Shown: positions 9,817 through 22,550, counted from the first letter of the stretch. The stretch: DNA of 33,786 bases from Chara braunii (GCA_003427395.1 BFEA01000124.1:3003925-3037710), one strand, 5' to 3'. Notes: generated from the letters alone by a model not told the origin. Made by a program: numbers and translations.

Positions 9817-10655
9817 GTATCAGGGTGTGATTTGTAGGTAGGCACCGTAGCTGGCGCTTCCATCTGTGTTGTGTTCTGGATACTAGTGTAGTCAAGCGGT
9901 TGTCATGTCACACGTGGTTAACCAGGGGTGTTATTTTCGCCGAATTTTGCACCGAATTGCACTGAAACTGTCATATTGTGCTGATTTTTTGCTTTTTTTC
10001 TTGTTTTTCTTTATGTGTTATATATATGTGCTTTAGGGTACGTTATGTGTGCAGTTTTGACATGTTTGGATCAATAATGAAAAAGTTGGCATTTTGTTGA
10101 ATTCGTTGGACGCTTCATTTTGACTTGGACAGTGTCTTTGTGTTAGGGTTTCCTTTTTTGCCTGTTTCTTTTTTTGGCCCGTTTTCTTTTTCATTCTTTT
10201 TGGCTTGTTTCCTTTTTTGATGTTTGCACTATGGTCTCATATCGTTTGTTTTTAAAAATTTTGATGAAATTTGCACAGCAATTGCTAACGAAAACGGTGA
10301 ATATTTGGGCCCCCGTTAACCGTCTCTCTGTCATGTGAGTTGGTAATTGCTTCCGTTTGAATGTATGTGTAACCCTCATCGTATTCGATCTTGGTGAACG
10401 ATCGCGTGTATCATGTGACCAATCTTTCTTGTATTTGGTGTTATCCATATGAAGCTAACAGATGCAACCATCTGTGTTGTGTCCTGAAAACTATTGTGGT
10501 CAATCCGTCGTTACATGAGTTAAACAATCACTTGTTTCGAGTTTATGTGTACTTCTAGGTGTGTTCATCATATAAAGACTGATCGTGTGTATCTTGTGAA
10601 TGACCTTCGTACTGCACATTTTGCTTAGTACTTATCACTTGTTGTCTTGTGAGAT

Positions 10656-10831
10656 GGTAGTGCCATATTTTTAGGAAAATTATGCGTGTGTGTGTATGAT
10701 CTCGCGGACAACTATGGGAGTCTATGCATTGAGTTTCTAACCTGGTAGTGCCATATTTTTCGGAAGATTGCGCATGTGTATGTCTGATCTTGCAATTCAA
10801 TCACGGGGAATTCATGAATCGCGTTTCTTAA
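10656..10831. repeat. 88-bp tandem duplication
   Basis: Two adjacent units begin GGTAGTGCCATATTTTT at 10656 and 10744 and stay alignable through GATCT(C/T)GC and the closing CGTTTCT/GAGTTTCT segment. Confidence 0.8.
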
Positions 10832-11676
10832 TGGTTTTATTTTAGTATTTGGAATGTACGCGCAGTTGATATGAGAAAAACTAATTTTTTTTTTCCGGTT
10901 TTATCGAGAGGGGTAGTCGTGGCTGTGGGATATGCATGTGTGTGAGACCTGAGTGGATAACGGCCTACACTATTCTACCAGGCAGGGGGAAGTCTATAAT
11001 CTGTTAATTAGGTGTATACTGCGGCCTCTTCGTACGTACAAGTGGGTTTTACAATAGTAAGCCTTTCTGTGGATCTTAGTTTTGGGTCCACGATCTTCCT
11101 TGCTACCCAGTGCGAATTATTTTACTACTTTATACGACGACCAAGGGCAGGTTTATCTTCGGTACGCAAGTGGGGAAGAGAAAAACATGTCCTTCGTATG
11201 TTACATCCTATCTTTTTACTTTTTGTGCATGGAGAATTCGTATGCGCGCAAATGAAATGGTGTCGTCTTTGGGTGGCATAAGGCAGCGCTGGGCGAGTGG
11301 TGGTTGATAGTAAACAAAGATTGTGGGATTGTGTATAAGCTTGTCTATATATATGCTATGTGTGAGTTAGGCGGGGGTATATTTAAGCGGTGTGGTGTGT
11401 GTGGGTAGGGAAGTATTGTATGCGTAATTCCGGTGATATAAGATAGGTGGAGGGCGGGGTGGGGGTGGGGAGTAAACAAGAGTAAAGAAGGTGACTGCTG
11501 GGGGACTATTGGTGGGGAGTGAAGTTCGTTGTGCGTTAGCTACTTCGGCTGTGTATCCCAGGTTTTACCACGACCAACTAGTAGATCGAAATTAGTTGTG
11601 TCGAGTGCGTAGCCGTTTTATGCGTACTGTCACGTGGGGAGTCTACGCACACCATTGTATCAGGGCTCAAAAGTCG

Positions 11677-13643
11677 GTGTGTGTTTTGCAGCAAATTGCG
11701 AAGCATTGTCGACTGGGTCACCATCGTACACCTATTGCCATAGCTCGCAGATTTCTGACTACACCATAATGTATACTATTCAGCATACATGGGGAGAGGT
11801 AAGGAAGAAAGAGAAGGAGAGAGCAGAAAGAGAACCTTCTTCGATGGGACCGATCTCCAAATCGATGAAGGAGGGTGGCGCATCCCTGAAGCGCTTTTCG
11901 CCGTTTGCGCCAAACGGCTCATCAGAGGGTAAGATGGGCTACATTCTTAGGTAGGCCTTCTACATCAACTGGACCAATTACCAGTGGAGTAGGGGCGACC
12001 ATAGTAGCATGGGAAAGATTTAGAGGATGGAGTGTGTATGGAGGGGTGAGAGCTTGAGAGGGGGTAGCAGAGTAGGCACGGTGTCAGAGGTTGGGAAGGT
12101 GGGAGGTAGACGACAGTGGCGTGATATTTTTAGCAAGGAATTATTAAATTTAGGGATCAAGGGAGCTTTGGGAGAAGGCATCAGTGGGTAAGGGGTGGAG
12201 GCTGGAGGCATGTGAGTGACGTTTACCGCGTGTGCGTTGATCTCTGCGTCAGTGACATGTCTGTCTGAGGTCGCTGCTGCCATCGTCGTTGGATTGCGTT
12301 GGCTCGGTATCCTGCAGTTAATGTGTATTTGCAGAGTAAGGGCGCAGTGTCAGGCCTCAGCTATACCTTGGACACGTTGTGTGTCTGGGTTTTGCTTTGC
12401 CGGCTGGTGAATGCAGTGCAAGGAAGAATTTTGCGCAGGGTCTGTAGCAGTTGCTGCGGACAGCTAACGCAGAGTGAGGTACCGGAGTCTTGCTACCATA
12501 CCGGTTCCGTGAGCGCTTGTCAAGGCATAGACATGCTGTACAAATGAGGATGAGTTCAGTGCTTTCATTGTGTATAAATGCCAGTGGTGTGTGTTGCGTA
12601 GGTCTGTGGGTTAGTAATTTGGGTGGGAGTTTATGGCGTTTTGCACGTCTTTACTGCCTGCGCGTTTTTCTTGTGTCCAATGTTGGTTGGGGGGGTACTT
12701 CGTGCTATATATGTATGTGAGGTATGATAGGCCATCGACCTGCCAGGCTAGATTGGGGTTAGCATGTGTGTTTTCGCGGTTATTGTTCATACAGGGGGTC
12801 TGTAGCAGATAGTGTGTGCATATTGGCTAGGCGGGATTTTTTGTTTGCTAGTGGCTCGGTCCATTTTATAACATTTTCGCAGACAGTTTTCTTGATATCT
12901 GTTTTTTTGTCTGGGTCATGGCGTGGTTTGCTGTATTCGAGCTAAACGTTAGTGTGTGCTCGTGCTTGCAGTTTGTTTTTCTTGGACCTTTTGTCGTTTA
13001 TGAGTTTGCGTATTTTATTTACGTAAGGGGGTGTATCGGTTCATGATTTCAGACTTCGTGCCAGTGTACTTACCAGTAGCCGTTTTACTCCACGAGTTCT
13101 CATTGGTTCGTGTGAGGGGGGGTTTAACCTTTTCTATTTTTTTGGGGGTGGAGGCTTTTAATTGTTTTATTGGGGGTTGGCTTTCCAGTGCAAAGGCCTG
13201 TATTTGGTTCTCCTTGGGGAGATATTTTTTTGGGGGGGTGTGCTCTTGTGTGTATGCTAGTATGCTATTTGCTACCCGGGGGTGTCTGTGTATGTACCTT
13301 TATGTGGGTTTGTAAATCTGTGTTAGTTTCGTGTGTGTGTCACAGTGTGTGTGTGTGTTTGATTTAGTGTGTGTGTGTGTGTGTTTATTTATTGTATTGA
13401 TCTGTATTTTTGGGTATATGTATATGTGTGTGTGTGTGTATGAGTGTGTGCGTGTGTGTCTATTTTATAATTATATTTTATAGGTCCGTATATATGAGTA
13501 TACGTGTGTATGTGTGTGTGTGTATGTGTGTGTGTGTATGTATGTGTGTGTATTAATTATTTATTTTTTATTTTTGAATCTTTTATCTTTTATTTTTTAT
13601 TTATTTTTTTAATTTTATGGGTTTGTATATATGAATACGTGTT

Positions 13644-13674
<31 letters not shown>
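11677..13674. repeat. Direct repeat 2 (DR2), right copy of the ~2-kb repeat
   Basis: Same-orientation homologue of 129-2428. It lacks the 254-bp TIR element and a 78-base segment found in DR1. Landmarks in common include the sequence around GGTACCGGAGTCTTGCTACC, the CGCTGAAG-flanked purine block and the final GT arrays. On the minus strand it would be the 5' repeat of the gag/RT element. No coding frame in it is believable. Confidence 0.9.
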
Positions 13675-14160
<486 letters not shown>

Positions 14161-14224
14161 TATATATTTTATTTTATTTTTTTGAGGGGGTGGGGCTCGG
14201 GTTGTGCCGCCCCATGGCGCTTCC

Positions 14225-14355
14225 CAAATCCCAAACCCCCCTCCCCACTGGCCGCTATGCGGCCGCAAAGCCGCGCGGCCGTGCGGATACTTCCGTTGGG
14301 TCGCGGCCTAGGCCGCGGCTGCAGACTTGTCTGCGGATGGCCGCGGCCGAGGGGG
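14225..14355. other. GC-rich palindrome cluster upstream of the LINE
   Basis: Very GC- and CpG-rich, with the perfect 16-bp palindrome CGCGGCCTAGGCCGCG (14302-14317) and several GCGGCCGC-type motifs. It directly precedes recognisable LINE endonuclease sequence and could be a remnant of the LINE 5' region or host DNA at a truncation point. Confidence 0.6.
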
Positions 14356-14357
14356 AT

Positions 14358-17300
14358 TCGTAGGAGGCAAGCGATATGTGACCAACTGAAGGGAGTGGGG
14401 GGCAAAACATGGCCCGAAGTCATTTGCATCCAGGAAACGCATCTAATGGACAAGCCAGAACATCAGCGGACCCATAAAACAGTTTGGCCCCATCAGGCGT
14501 ATAGTTTGCACGCAAAGTCACCAGGTTCAGCCGGGGTAGCCATATGGATCCCGCCAAAATCCCGGGTAGAAGTGGTCAATTGGGTGGCAGACGAGGAACA
14601 AGGGAGGTGGGTGTCGATTCTAGGGATGCTTGAGATCGAACTAATCAGCATCCTTTGCGTATACGCCCCCAACACATCGACGGATAGGGCACGTTTTTTC
14701 GCCCACCTGCAAACTCTCGGGCCACAAGGGGTCCCGCTGATAGTCGTCGATGACTTCAATGTATCACCAGATAGATGGATGGATAGATGGGGATCTCGTG
14801 ACCATTGTCCGAGTTACGTAGAAGACGACGAAAGGATATTAGGCTACTTTTGTGAAACCCTGAATCTGGTAGACGCATATAGACACTTGCACCCAACTGA
14901 GAAAACGTACATGTGCTTTCGTACCAATGAGCACTCTCGTCATTCCAAGTCACGAATAGACTTAATCCTACTCTCACGGGAAATTGTGAATTCCTTGCAA
15001 CTAACCACTATCTTCCCACAAAGTCCCCACCCAGGCCTGGACCACCGCCTATGCGGAGCCATCTTCTTCTAAACGACCGGATCAAGGTCCTGGTTTTTAC
15101 AAGTTAAATACATCCCTACTCAAGGACAAGCTGTTTCCGAGTCACACATACATTCGTGATGTTTGAATTTTCTGGAGAGAGCAAAAACACTTCTTCGATT
15201 CGGAAGTCCAATGGTTTACTAATGGACTTTTCTTCCTAGCTAGGAAATGTAAAGAATATTCGAAGTTGTTAGCAGGCCAACGACATGCATAGGAAATAGA
15301 GGTTCACAGAAGACTCCACAACCTGGTTAACCAGGACAACTCCAATGATCATATTCTGGACATTCAAAATTTACAAGACCAGCTTCTTCATCTAGCACAA
15401 CACAGATGACAATAAATTAGGATCCGAGGAAAACTAACAAAATGGATAACTGAAGGTACAATGAACTCCCAATTTTTTAGTCTGGCTTCCATGAAAGCAC
15501 ACCAAACAACTATTGAGGTCTTTTTGGACCCAGTCACCGATGAATTAGCCACTTCCACAGCCCATTGCGTAAGGATCGCCAAATCCTATTACAAGGACCT
15601 CTTTTCCTCCCACATTCCCCAATAGCAGGATGCAAACCGCCTTAGAGAGCTGGAAGACTTCCTCCGTCCGATGGAGGGCCGCCTCACCCCGATACAGAAA
15701 GAGCAGTTGGATCGTCAGATCGCCAAAGATGAGATATGAACGACCCTCATACAAATGGAGCAAGAGAAGACCCCAGGCTTAGACGGCCTCCCCAAAGAGT
15801 CTTGGGAAACCATGTGGCCTTCTCTAAGCGATGATCTAATGAATTTTTGTAGGGCAGTGTGGGATTCCGGAGAGCTGGGGGAATTAGTAGGACAAGGGGT
15901 GTTATCATTGCTTCATAAAAAAAGGGACAAGATGAACATCCGGAATTACCGACCCATCACTCTTTTGACAGTGGTTTACAAAATGTTGTCTAAAGCATTG
16001 ACCAACCGAATGATTAGGGTAATTGAGGATATCATCCATCCTGCCCAGACCGACTTTATGTGCAATCGTAACATCCAAGAAAACATACTCTTGGTCAACG
16101 AGATGATTAGCTTGGCCCACCAGACTAAAAATAACGCCGTGCTCATCTTCATTGACTTCAAAAGAACCTATGATCATGTGGACTGGACTTTCTTAGATAT
16201 GTGCCTGGGGCGGTTAAATTTCGGCAACAATTTTCGGAGGTGGGTCTGTATTCTGCACTAAATGCAACTACGTCCGTTCAAATCAATGGGAGTATAGCTC
16301 CAGAGATTAGACTGCAACGGTCAGTCAGACAAGGGGACCCTATCGCCCCCTTCCTATTCATCATTATAATGGAAGCGTTAGCAACCAACCTCCGACAGAG
16401 CAAGAACTTAAAGATAATTTAGGTAGACGGTATTCCTGAGGACGCAGTCCCAGTTTGCTCACTATTCGCAGACGATCTAACAATAATGGCCGACGCCACG
16501 AATCAGAACATGGAGGAGATATGTAGGTTAATGAATTTTTTCTGCTCCTTCTCGGATATGGCCGTCAACTGGATGCATCTAGAATCCCCAAACAAGGCGG
16601 CCGCCCCCCGGAAGGTGACCACATCACCTGGATGGATCTAGAATCCCCAATCAAAATTCTGGGGGTAAAAATGGCAGTCAAAGGTAAACCCCCGGAAAAT
16701 GATGGTTGGTTATCAGCCCCGGCTTGCGCCAAACTCTCCCAATGGAACCATCAACATACATCACTTTTTGGGCGGGCCTTGGTGATAAACGATGTAGTCC
16801 TAGCTTCCCTTTGGTACACATCGGTACTATGGCCTTTGAGCCTAGGGGCCCTGAAGATCTTAAAGAGAAAGGTAGCAGCCTATCTATGGAGAGGGGATAG
16901 TGAGAACCCCCATGCTATCAGTCGAGTGGCATGGGACTCTGTCACTCAACCCAAGGCCAAAGGAGGACTTGGCATTATAGACCCCCTCACCCAATCCCAG
17001 GCGCTTAGCTTACAATGGGTGGTACGTTTGATATTCGAGAAGGAACTCGTATGGAGACCACTAGCACTGAGGTAAATCGCCCGCCTGGCCCCGAAGGCCT
17101 CTCAGTCCGTTCACCCCCTCCAATGGTTGGACAACCGCTACTTGAGGGTGCCACGGCGCCCTCGAGGAGGGGAGGGACGGAGAGACAACTTCTGGCCTCG
17201 CCTGTTAAAAATTTGGAGAAAACTTCCCCCTCCGAATCGCCCGCCCCCGGATAGATGGGAGGAAGTAGCGAGGCAACCCCTCTTCGGAAACCAATGGATT

Positions 17301-18750
17301 ACTAACGAACGTGGTCATATTTTTTGCAGTACGGATGCCCCGTGGAAAGGTTGGGTAAAAAATGGGGTAACTCGAGTGGGCGATCTTTGGGATGGGGAGA
17401 GGAAGGATTGGAAGTCCGCGGAAAAAATGAGGGAGGTTTTGAGATATTGTCATAATATCGAATCAGCTCTGGAAGTCATAACAGAGGCCCTCCCGATAGG
17501 ATGGTGGCTCATTCTTCGCAGGGGCCCGGAGGTGAAGGAAGGAGATTAGATGGCCAGGGAAGGGAGGGATGATAAGGTGGGGCTGGTTCATTTAGTCCGC
17601 CTGAACGAGGGGCTGATCGAGTGGTATGAGTAACCGTATAACATAAAAAGAGACGGTACATTGGAAGGGAGCGGGGACCCCTTCCAATTAACTCACAAGA
17701 AAGATCTAAACCGAATCAGGGTCATAGAAAATGGAGACCACCAGCGGGCTTTTCTTCCTGGTACTACCATAGAAAATCTCCCAATAGACCCTTTGGAATG
17801 GATCTGGTACCCAGACACATGACATAACCCAAGACACCCCAATCTGAAACCCAAAATGTTGTCCAGTCTCATGGTGAAGGCAACATATAAAATCATCAGA
17901 ACTAAGCGGTGCCTTTTAAGATACAGTGATCGGTAGATGGCAGAGGCACCTTAATGTGGAGAGACACCTTCTCACACCGATTTGATGGTTCAGCGATACC
18001 AAGTGCAGTCCTGCAAAAATCTCATCTTTACAGTGGCAGATCTTGCATTGGTGTTTACCCACCAATGACTGGCTGATCGATCATTCGTCTTTAGAGCAAC
18101 AAGACCGCGCGCTCCCCTGGTGCTCTCGTTGCCTTTTGGGATTCCCAACCAGAAAGAGACCAGAGACAGTAGAACATATATTCCTGCAATGCCCGTCAGC
18201 AGTCCTGACTTGGCGATGGTGGGATAGGGTGTGGCAACAAATGGTCCCAGAGCATCCATGGTCGTGGGAATGGCGGGCCATCCTCATGGGTCACTACCCA
18301 CCCTTTCATCTATCATGTAGAACGATCTTGTGGATCCTGTGGTGGCAACGCTGTGTCCTTACTTTAGACAAGGTGCGGATTAAAGGGGAAGAGAGGTTGG
18401 AGCAACTCAAAACGCATTTCCAACTGGAACTCTCGCACAGGTGGAGGACAACTAAACAATCACTGGACATCCTCCATAGAGCCAGAGACATCCGTGAACG
18501 ATTAATACAGTTTTCCAGGGATTTGCTGGGCGGGGATCAGGAGGGGTGGGTAGCGGAGGTTTGCTGGACAGGGGACTGGGATGGGGATGATGGTAGGGAG
18601 GACCGACATGGAGAGGAGGAAGTCCCAAGGGACTACCACCTGAGATTTAAGGAGTGGTTGTGGATAGATTCAGGCATCCCCATGAGACCGGCAGAGGATT
18701 TTCCAGACCCCTTCCGTCCACACCCGGGATCTCTCGAAACACGCCTGTAA
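14358..18750 (+). pseudogene. L1-type LINE ORF2 (endonuclease, RT, zf-RVT), 5'-truncated and decayed
   Basis: The AP-type endonuclease (14358-15069) shows CIQETHL, YAPN, DDFNV, SRIDLIL and LDHRL, so the catalytic Glu, Asp/Asn, Asp and His positions are present. The usual N-terminal LNVNGL segment is missing. RT follows, with GPGFYKLNTSLL, KTPGLDGLP, NYRPITLL, motif A FIDFKRTYDHVDW, motif B RQGDPIAPFLF and motif C LFADD. The C-terminal zf-RVT region has CSRC then EHIFLQC (about 18120-18200) and LPTND before it. About thirteen in-frame stops (first at 15164) and frameshifts near 15070, 16258, 16606 (a C6 run) and 18000 make it non-functional. The last 236 codons (18043-18750) are open. A LINE of this class moves by target-primed reverse transcription. 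Confidence 0.92.
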
Positions 18751-19318
18751 TCCCCTGCCCATTGATACCCTTTTTTTTTTTTTTTTTTTTTTTTTTCCCA
18801 CCCTTTTTTCGTCTGGGTAGTGTTTGTGCTTGGGTGGTGCTTTGTTAGACCGGGACTGAGGGTTTTTTTTTTCCCACCGTGTGGGAGTGTGACATTAGGG
18901 TAGGAGCGAGGGAGGTCAGTGTTGAAAGGCAGGTGTTCTGGGGGCATGGCAGGGAGACGGTAGGGATAACCACTGGTGCCCCCCAGTGGCTCCTCCCAGT
19001 ACCCTGATCAGGTACGAGGTTGGGGAAGGAGAAGAGGACCATCAGCTCTAGGTTCCAGGTTTCGGGTCATGCTCACACCTGCTCAGTCAATCCTCTGGTT
19101 CCCAGAGCAATCANTGCTGGCANGCATCCTCTAGACACCATCCAGTTTTTTCTATGCATCATTCTGTATCAATTTCTGTATGGGACGCTGGACCCGTTTT
19201 CCAGCAGGTGATGCTCCCCACCAATAGATGGAGCCTCTCCCCAGGTGCTAGCAATGTCTGCGCTAAACAGCATCACTGGCACTGGTGGGTCTGTTTAAAA
19301 AAAAAAAAAAAAAAAAAA
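18751..19318 (+). other. Probable LINE 3' untranslated region with poly(A) end
   Basis: After the LINE stop come a T27 run (about 18771-18797), a second T run, and the motif GGGACGCTGGACCC at about 19181. An A22 tract at about 19297-19318 is a plausible poly(A) tail. No target-site duplication was recognised. Ns at 19114 and 19123. Confidence 0.55.
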
Positions 19319-19329
19319 GTCTATTTGAT

Positions 19330-20125
19330 AACCCCTTATTTGTGATGGTAATGGTAGCCCTTTCATGGCTACAGATGGGTCTGGGAATTTGGTCGGGCTT
19401 GGATAGAGAAGGGGATCACAAGAGTAAAACAGTTGTGGGACGAAAACACAGAGGATTGCGTTTCGTACGAGCAACTGAGATCAAGAATGCCACGCCTGCA
19501 TAATGTAGCAGGCAACAGGGAGAAAATCCTCAATGCTCTTCCTAGCGAATGGGCAGACAAACTGAAGGTAAACACAGAACACACAATAGGAACATGGGTT
19601 GCCTCGGACGAACAGTCGGACGTTTTCTGGAAAGTCACAGGTCCACGGGTGGATCAGGGCTGGAAGATAGAGGAATGGCAACTACAGAGGACAAGTATGA
19701 AACAGGGACAGTTAAGGTTGATCCAGGACAAAACGGTGCACACGGCTGTGGGTATGCAGATGAAATTTGGGTATGGTGGGGGCAAATGTGGGATGCCTGG
19801 TGTGATGGGACTTTCCCATGGTCAGACGACTGGCTGCTGTATGCCACTATGCCATCGGAGACTATGAAATACAAGGACGGTTGGAGGTATGCTGCTTTGG
19901 TATGCAGAGGGGTGATCCTTCAGACCATCTGGCGAGCTAGAAAATCCAAGGTTTTTAGGGGGGAAACGGTGACACTACAGCAACAGCAGAACCAAATCCG
20001 GAGTGAAATTCGTTGGGTGATTGTGGCAGACTGGAAAGTATGCTGAGGCAGAAAGGGGAAAGGTCGGCCCTGGTTTCTGCGTACCTGGGCACTAAATACA
20101 CAGAAGATTAAAGTTTATCAGTCCG
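19330..20125 (+). pseudogene. Second LINE 3' fragment (C-terminal ORF2 region)
   Basis: Reading frames give AWIEKGITRVKQLWDE and MPRLHNVAGNREKILNALPS. After a frameshift they give WRYAALVCRGVILQTIWRAR and then NQIRSEIRWVIVADWK. The pattern W...L...IP-like stretch, then a Trp-rich block, then IWRAR is that of the end of plant-type L1 ORF2. After a further shift the peptide RPWFLRTWA parallels PWFYRTWA in the fragment at 27443. It is a different subfamily from the LINE just upstream, whose tail ends 12 bases before. Truncated at both ends. Confidence 0.7.
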
Positions 20126-20147
20126 AAAAGTAGGTGTTATCAGGGGA

Positions 20148-20267
20148 TTTTTTACAGTAGAAAGTGGCTTTCCATCAAAGACAATAATTTTTTACTGTAG
20201 AACGTGGCTTTCCATCAAAGATAATAGTTTTTTACAGTAGAAAGTGGCTTTCCATCAAAGATAATCA
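20148..20267. repeat. Three-unit 40-bp tandem repeat
   Basis: Units starting at 20151, 20191 and 20231 each read TTTAC(A/T)GTAGAA(A/C)GTGGCTTTCCATCAAAG plus a short spacer. The period is exactly 40 bases. Confidence 0.95.
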
Positions 20268-20700
20268 TTTTGCTTTCTACAAATTGAATGTGTACGGTAG
20301 ACCTGAGAGGATCGTTAAGTTGGTTTTTCATAATTACTCCAGGTTTGCAACTCCTTTTTGGTGCTTAAAGTTCAATTTTTGGAAACATTTTCGCTTAGGA
20401 AGGGAACACTGGACCCATTTTCCAGCAGTCTCGGATCTTCCTTTTGGTACCTATAAGTAAATTCAGGGATAAATGGTTGGAAAGTAGGCAAGGGACGCTG
20501 GACCCTGTTTCCAGCTGGTTCTATCTTTTCCGGGTTGAATTGTGAGGTCCCCGGCCTCCTTTCTATTATTCGAAATGAAATGATACTCTTTCCAAAAAAT
20601 AAAAATAAAAAAAATCTGATCCGTGGCCCGACAGTGGCCCATGGGGTTACCTGAAAAGAAAAGAGACAAGAAAACAATTAACGGACCCCCAAAACAAAAA
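20268..20700. other. Non-coding stretch with a SINE-like segment
   Basis: No gene seen. Two copies of a CTGGACCC...TTTCCAGC motif occur (about 20408 and 20499). The segment GGTTGAATTGTGAGG(T)CCCCGGCCTC at about 20532-20558 matches, in reverse orientation, 27048-27074, and ends in an A-rich tract (about 20596-20617), suggesting a short retroelement tail. Confidence 0.5.
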
Positions 20701-20703
20701 GGG

Positions 20704-21043
20704 AAATTTTGATATGCCCCTGAAAGTTTCATTTATTTGCGGCCTGCCCCTCTGACAGCCGGTTTACCCTGTAGTGCCCCTGGGGCCGCTGAACTTTCCT
20801 TCAGGCCCCTGTCAGTGAGGACCACAACTTTTCAGCATGGCCCTGACAGTGCGGGCACTTGCGAGTGTTCCTCTGGCCCTGGAAATTTGGAGCCAGTACC
20901 GTTGGGGGCATATTGAACATATTTCAGGCCCAAACAACACCAGGTTTGTTTGGGGGGAAGAGAGGGGAGCAACCTAGTTAAGTCTACCGTCAGGAGGACA
21001 CGCCGCAAATAAATCGAACTGTGAGGGGCATATCCAAAATTTT
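20704..21043. mobile_element. Decayed TIR element (~340 bp)
   Basis: AAATTTTGATATGCCCCT at 20704 continues through TTTATTTGCGGC. It is answered in inverse by GCCGCAAATAAATC...GGGGCATATCCAAAATTTT ending at 21043, about 50 bases per arm with mismatches. No ORF and no clear target duplication. Only the right arm is present in the second block copy (27990-28062). Confidence 0.55.
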
Positions 21044-21103
21044 CCGAAGAAAAATGATACAAAAGGAGAGGGAAAAAAAAGAACTGATACAAGGACCAAC
21101 GGG

Positions 21104-21156
21104 ACGAGCTCAGTTGGTACACGCATGAGCTGTTGAAAATTGGCCTGAGTCCACTC
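21104..21156 (+). ncRNA. tRNA-related SINE head, decayed
   Basis: GAGCTCAGTTGG (21106-21117) matches a Pol III A box and the tRNA D-arm. GGCCTGAGTCC (21142-21152) resembles a B box (GGTTCGANTCC) with three changes. The gap of 24 bases is shorter than the usual ~32, so it will not fold as a complete tRNA. The same sequence is at 28132-28182. Confidence 0.55.
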
Positions 21157-21283
21157 CAGATAAACTATATACAATTCATTACCTAGGGTCGGTCAGTTCG
21201 ACAGTAATACTCAGTCGTCGCCCTTTAAGGAAAGAGAGGAAGGAGAAGAGGTGAAGAAGAAAAGAAAAAAAAAGAAAAAAGCG

Positions 21284-21409
21284 CGCGCACACACACACAC
21301 ACACACACACGCGCGCACACATACACATACACACACACACACACGCACACGCAAAGACACACGCGCGCTTGCGCACACACACACACACACACACACGCAC
21401 GCACACACG

Positions 21410-21481
<72 letters not shown>
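21284..21481. repeat. Compound (AC)n(AG)n microsatellite
   Basis: AC/GC-rich dinucleotides run to about 21422, then 29-30 AG units. The orthologous position in the second block is 30325-30462. Confidence 0.97.
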
Positions 21482-21484
<3 letters not shown>

Positions 21485-22550
21485 TCTCGATGCTTCAGAG
21501 AACTGACCATCAAATTAAGAGGAAGAGCAACGAGATTACAGTTCGTGAAAACATCTACGGCAAACAGCCCATACGTGTCCGCAGCCTACAGACAGTCATT
21601 GGGCATACAAACAAACAAACAAACAAACATATTATTCAGGGGGTAGAACAACCATACGAAGCTTTTATCTCCTCATTCGCAGATTTCCCATCTGAAGCCC
21701 AGAAGAGCTAGCTGTCCGTTACTCCATTTGACGCAGAATGCTGAATGTTGTTATCTAGCCAGCCGAGGGGCAGTTGCTTCCACTTAAAACCAAAAAAGAG
21801 AAAGTGTCTAAAAAAGAACACATAAAAGATCGAGAGGATGGAGGACGGTAAACCACGTGACTTCTGCACAATATTCCAATCCATGATTCTATTTTAATAC
21901 CGACTAGCGCCGGTTCCTTCGTAACACTGCAAAGCTCCGGCCAAGGCCCACCGCACCGTCTGATTGTCCTTCGCTCCGTTTGCGGAAGGGAAGAGAGAGC
22001 AGAAATTAAATGGAGGGGGACGGAGAAAGAGAGAGCGGAGCGTGCATTAGCTGCCCTTAACCTTACTTATTGTATCCATCAGGATTTCGTTTCAGTTCGT
22101 GATCTGTCTGTCAAGGCAGTGAGAGCAACACCGAAACCAAAACCATCCCCGACTTCGGCAGCGGCATTTCCGCCTGAGGAATCCGCAGTAAGCACACTGG
22201 CACGCACAGTTTTTGCGACTGGACGCTGCAGTTGTCGTGGCAATGCATTGCACTTGTCCGGCGATGTGGGCCTGGGGTGTGATCTCCTCGCATGCTAGCT
22301 GCCAACGTTGCCTCGAACCCCAGACTTGTCGTTAACGGGACGGTATTTCTCCACCGGAGTTCTACTGCGATGACGATGACGACCCGGCAACGGGTACGTG
22401 TCAGACTCGTGGGTTAGCCGGTGACTTCCATGACGCTGCCAGCCAGAAACGTGTAACAGCTCAGAAACTGACGAGAAAAAAGAAACTCAGATCTGCTGTG
22501 ATTTAGACTTGAGGGAGAGGCCAGATCACACGAGCGCATGAACCGCGATT
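21482..22550. other. Unique-looking part of block C1, no assigned gene
   Basis: Small frames exist: 21490-21711 ends in HIIQGVEQPYEAFISSFADF, and another begins near 22090 with PKPKPSPTSAAAFPPEE and continues into an Ala/Val-rich stretch and CQRCLEP. Relative to block C2 the first is shifted by AAAC-repeat number and the second by an 8-base deletion at about 22220. Neither frame is preserved in both copies, which argues against a maintained protein. Confidence 0.45.

Larger units (their letters stand above)
9014..11676. other. Gene-poor stretch between coding fragment and DR2
   Basis: No convincing gene on either strand. It holds an (ATTTTTT)n run, a dispersed ~70-bp repeat (about 9855-9925 and 10468-10535, sharing CCATCTGTGTTGTGT), an 88-bp tandem repeat and T-rich blocks near 10140-10220. 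If the direct repeats bound one element, this is its long minus-strand leader. Confidence 0.5.

Noticed and set aside
129-13674. The direct repeats as classical LTRs
   Set aside because: No TG...CA ends, tRNA primer site, polypurine tract, protease, integrase or RNase H was seen, and the RT motifs are not of the LTR type.
21104-21156. A genuine tRNA gene
   Set aside because: The A-to-B-box distance is too short, the B box has three changes, and no acceptor stem closes.
21490-21711. A retroviral Gag major-homology-like peptide (HIIQGVEQPYEAFISSFADF)
   Set aside because: The resemblance is only about 15 residues, the frame depends on AAAC repeat number, block C2 shifts it, and nothing else retroviral is nearby.
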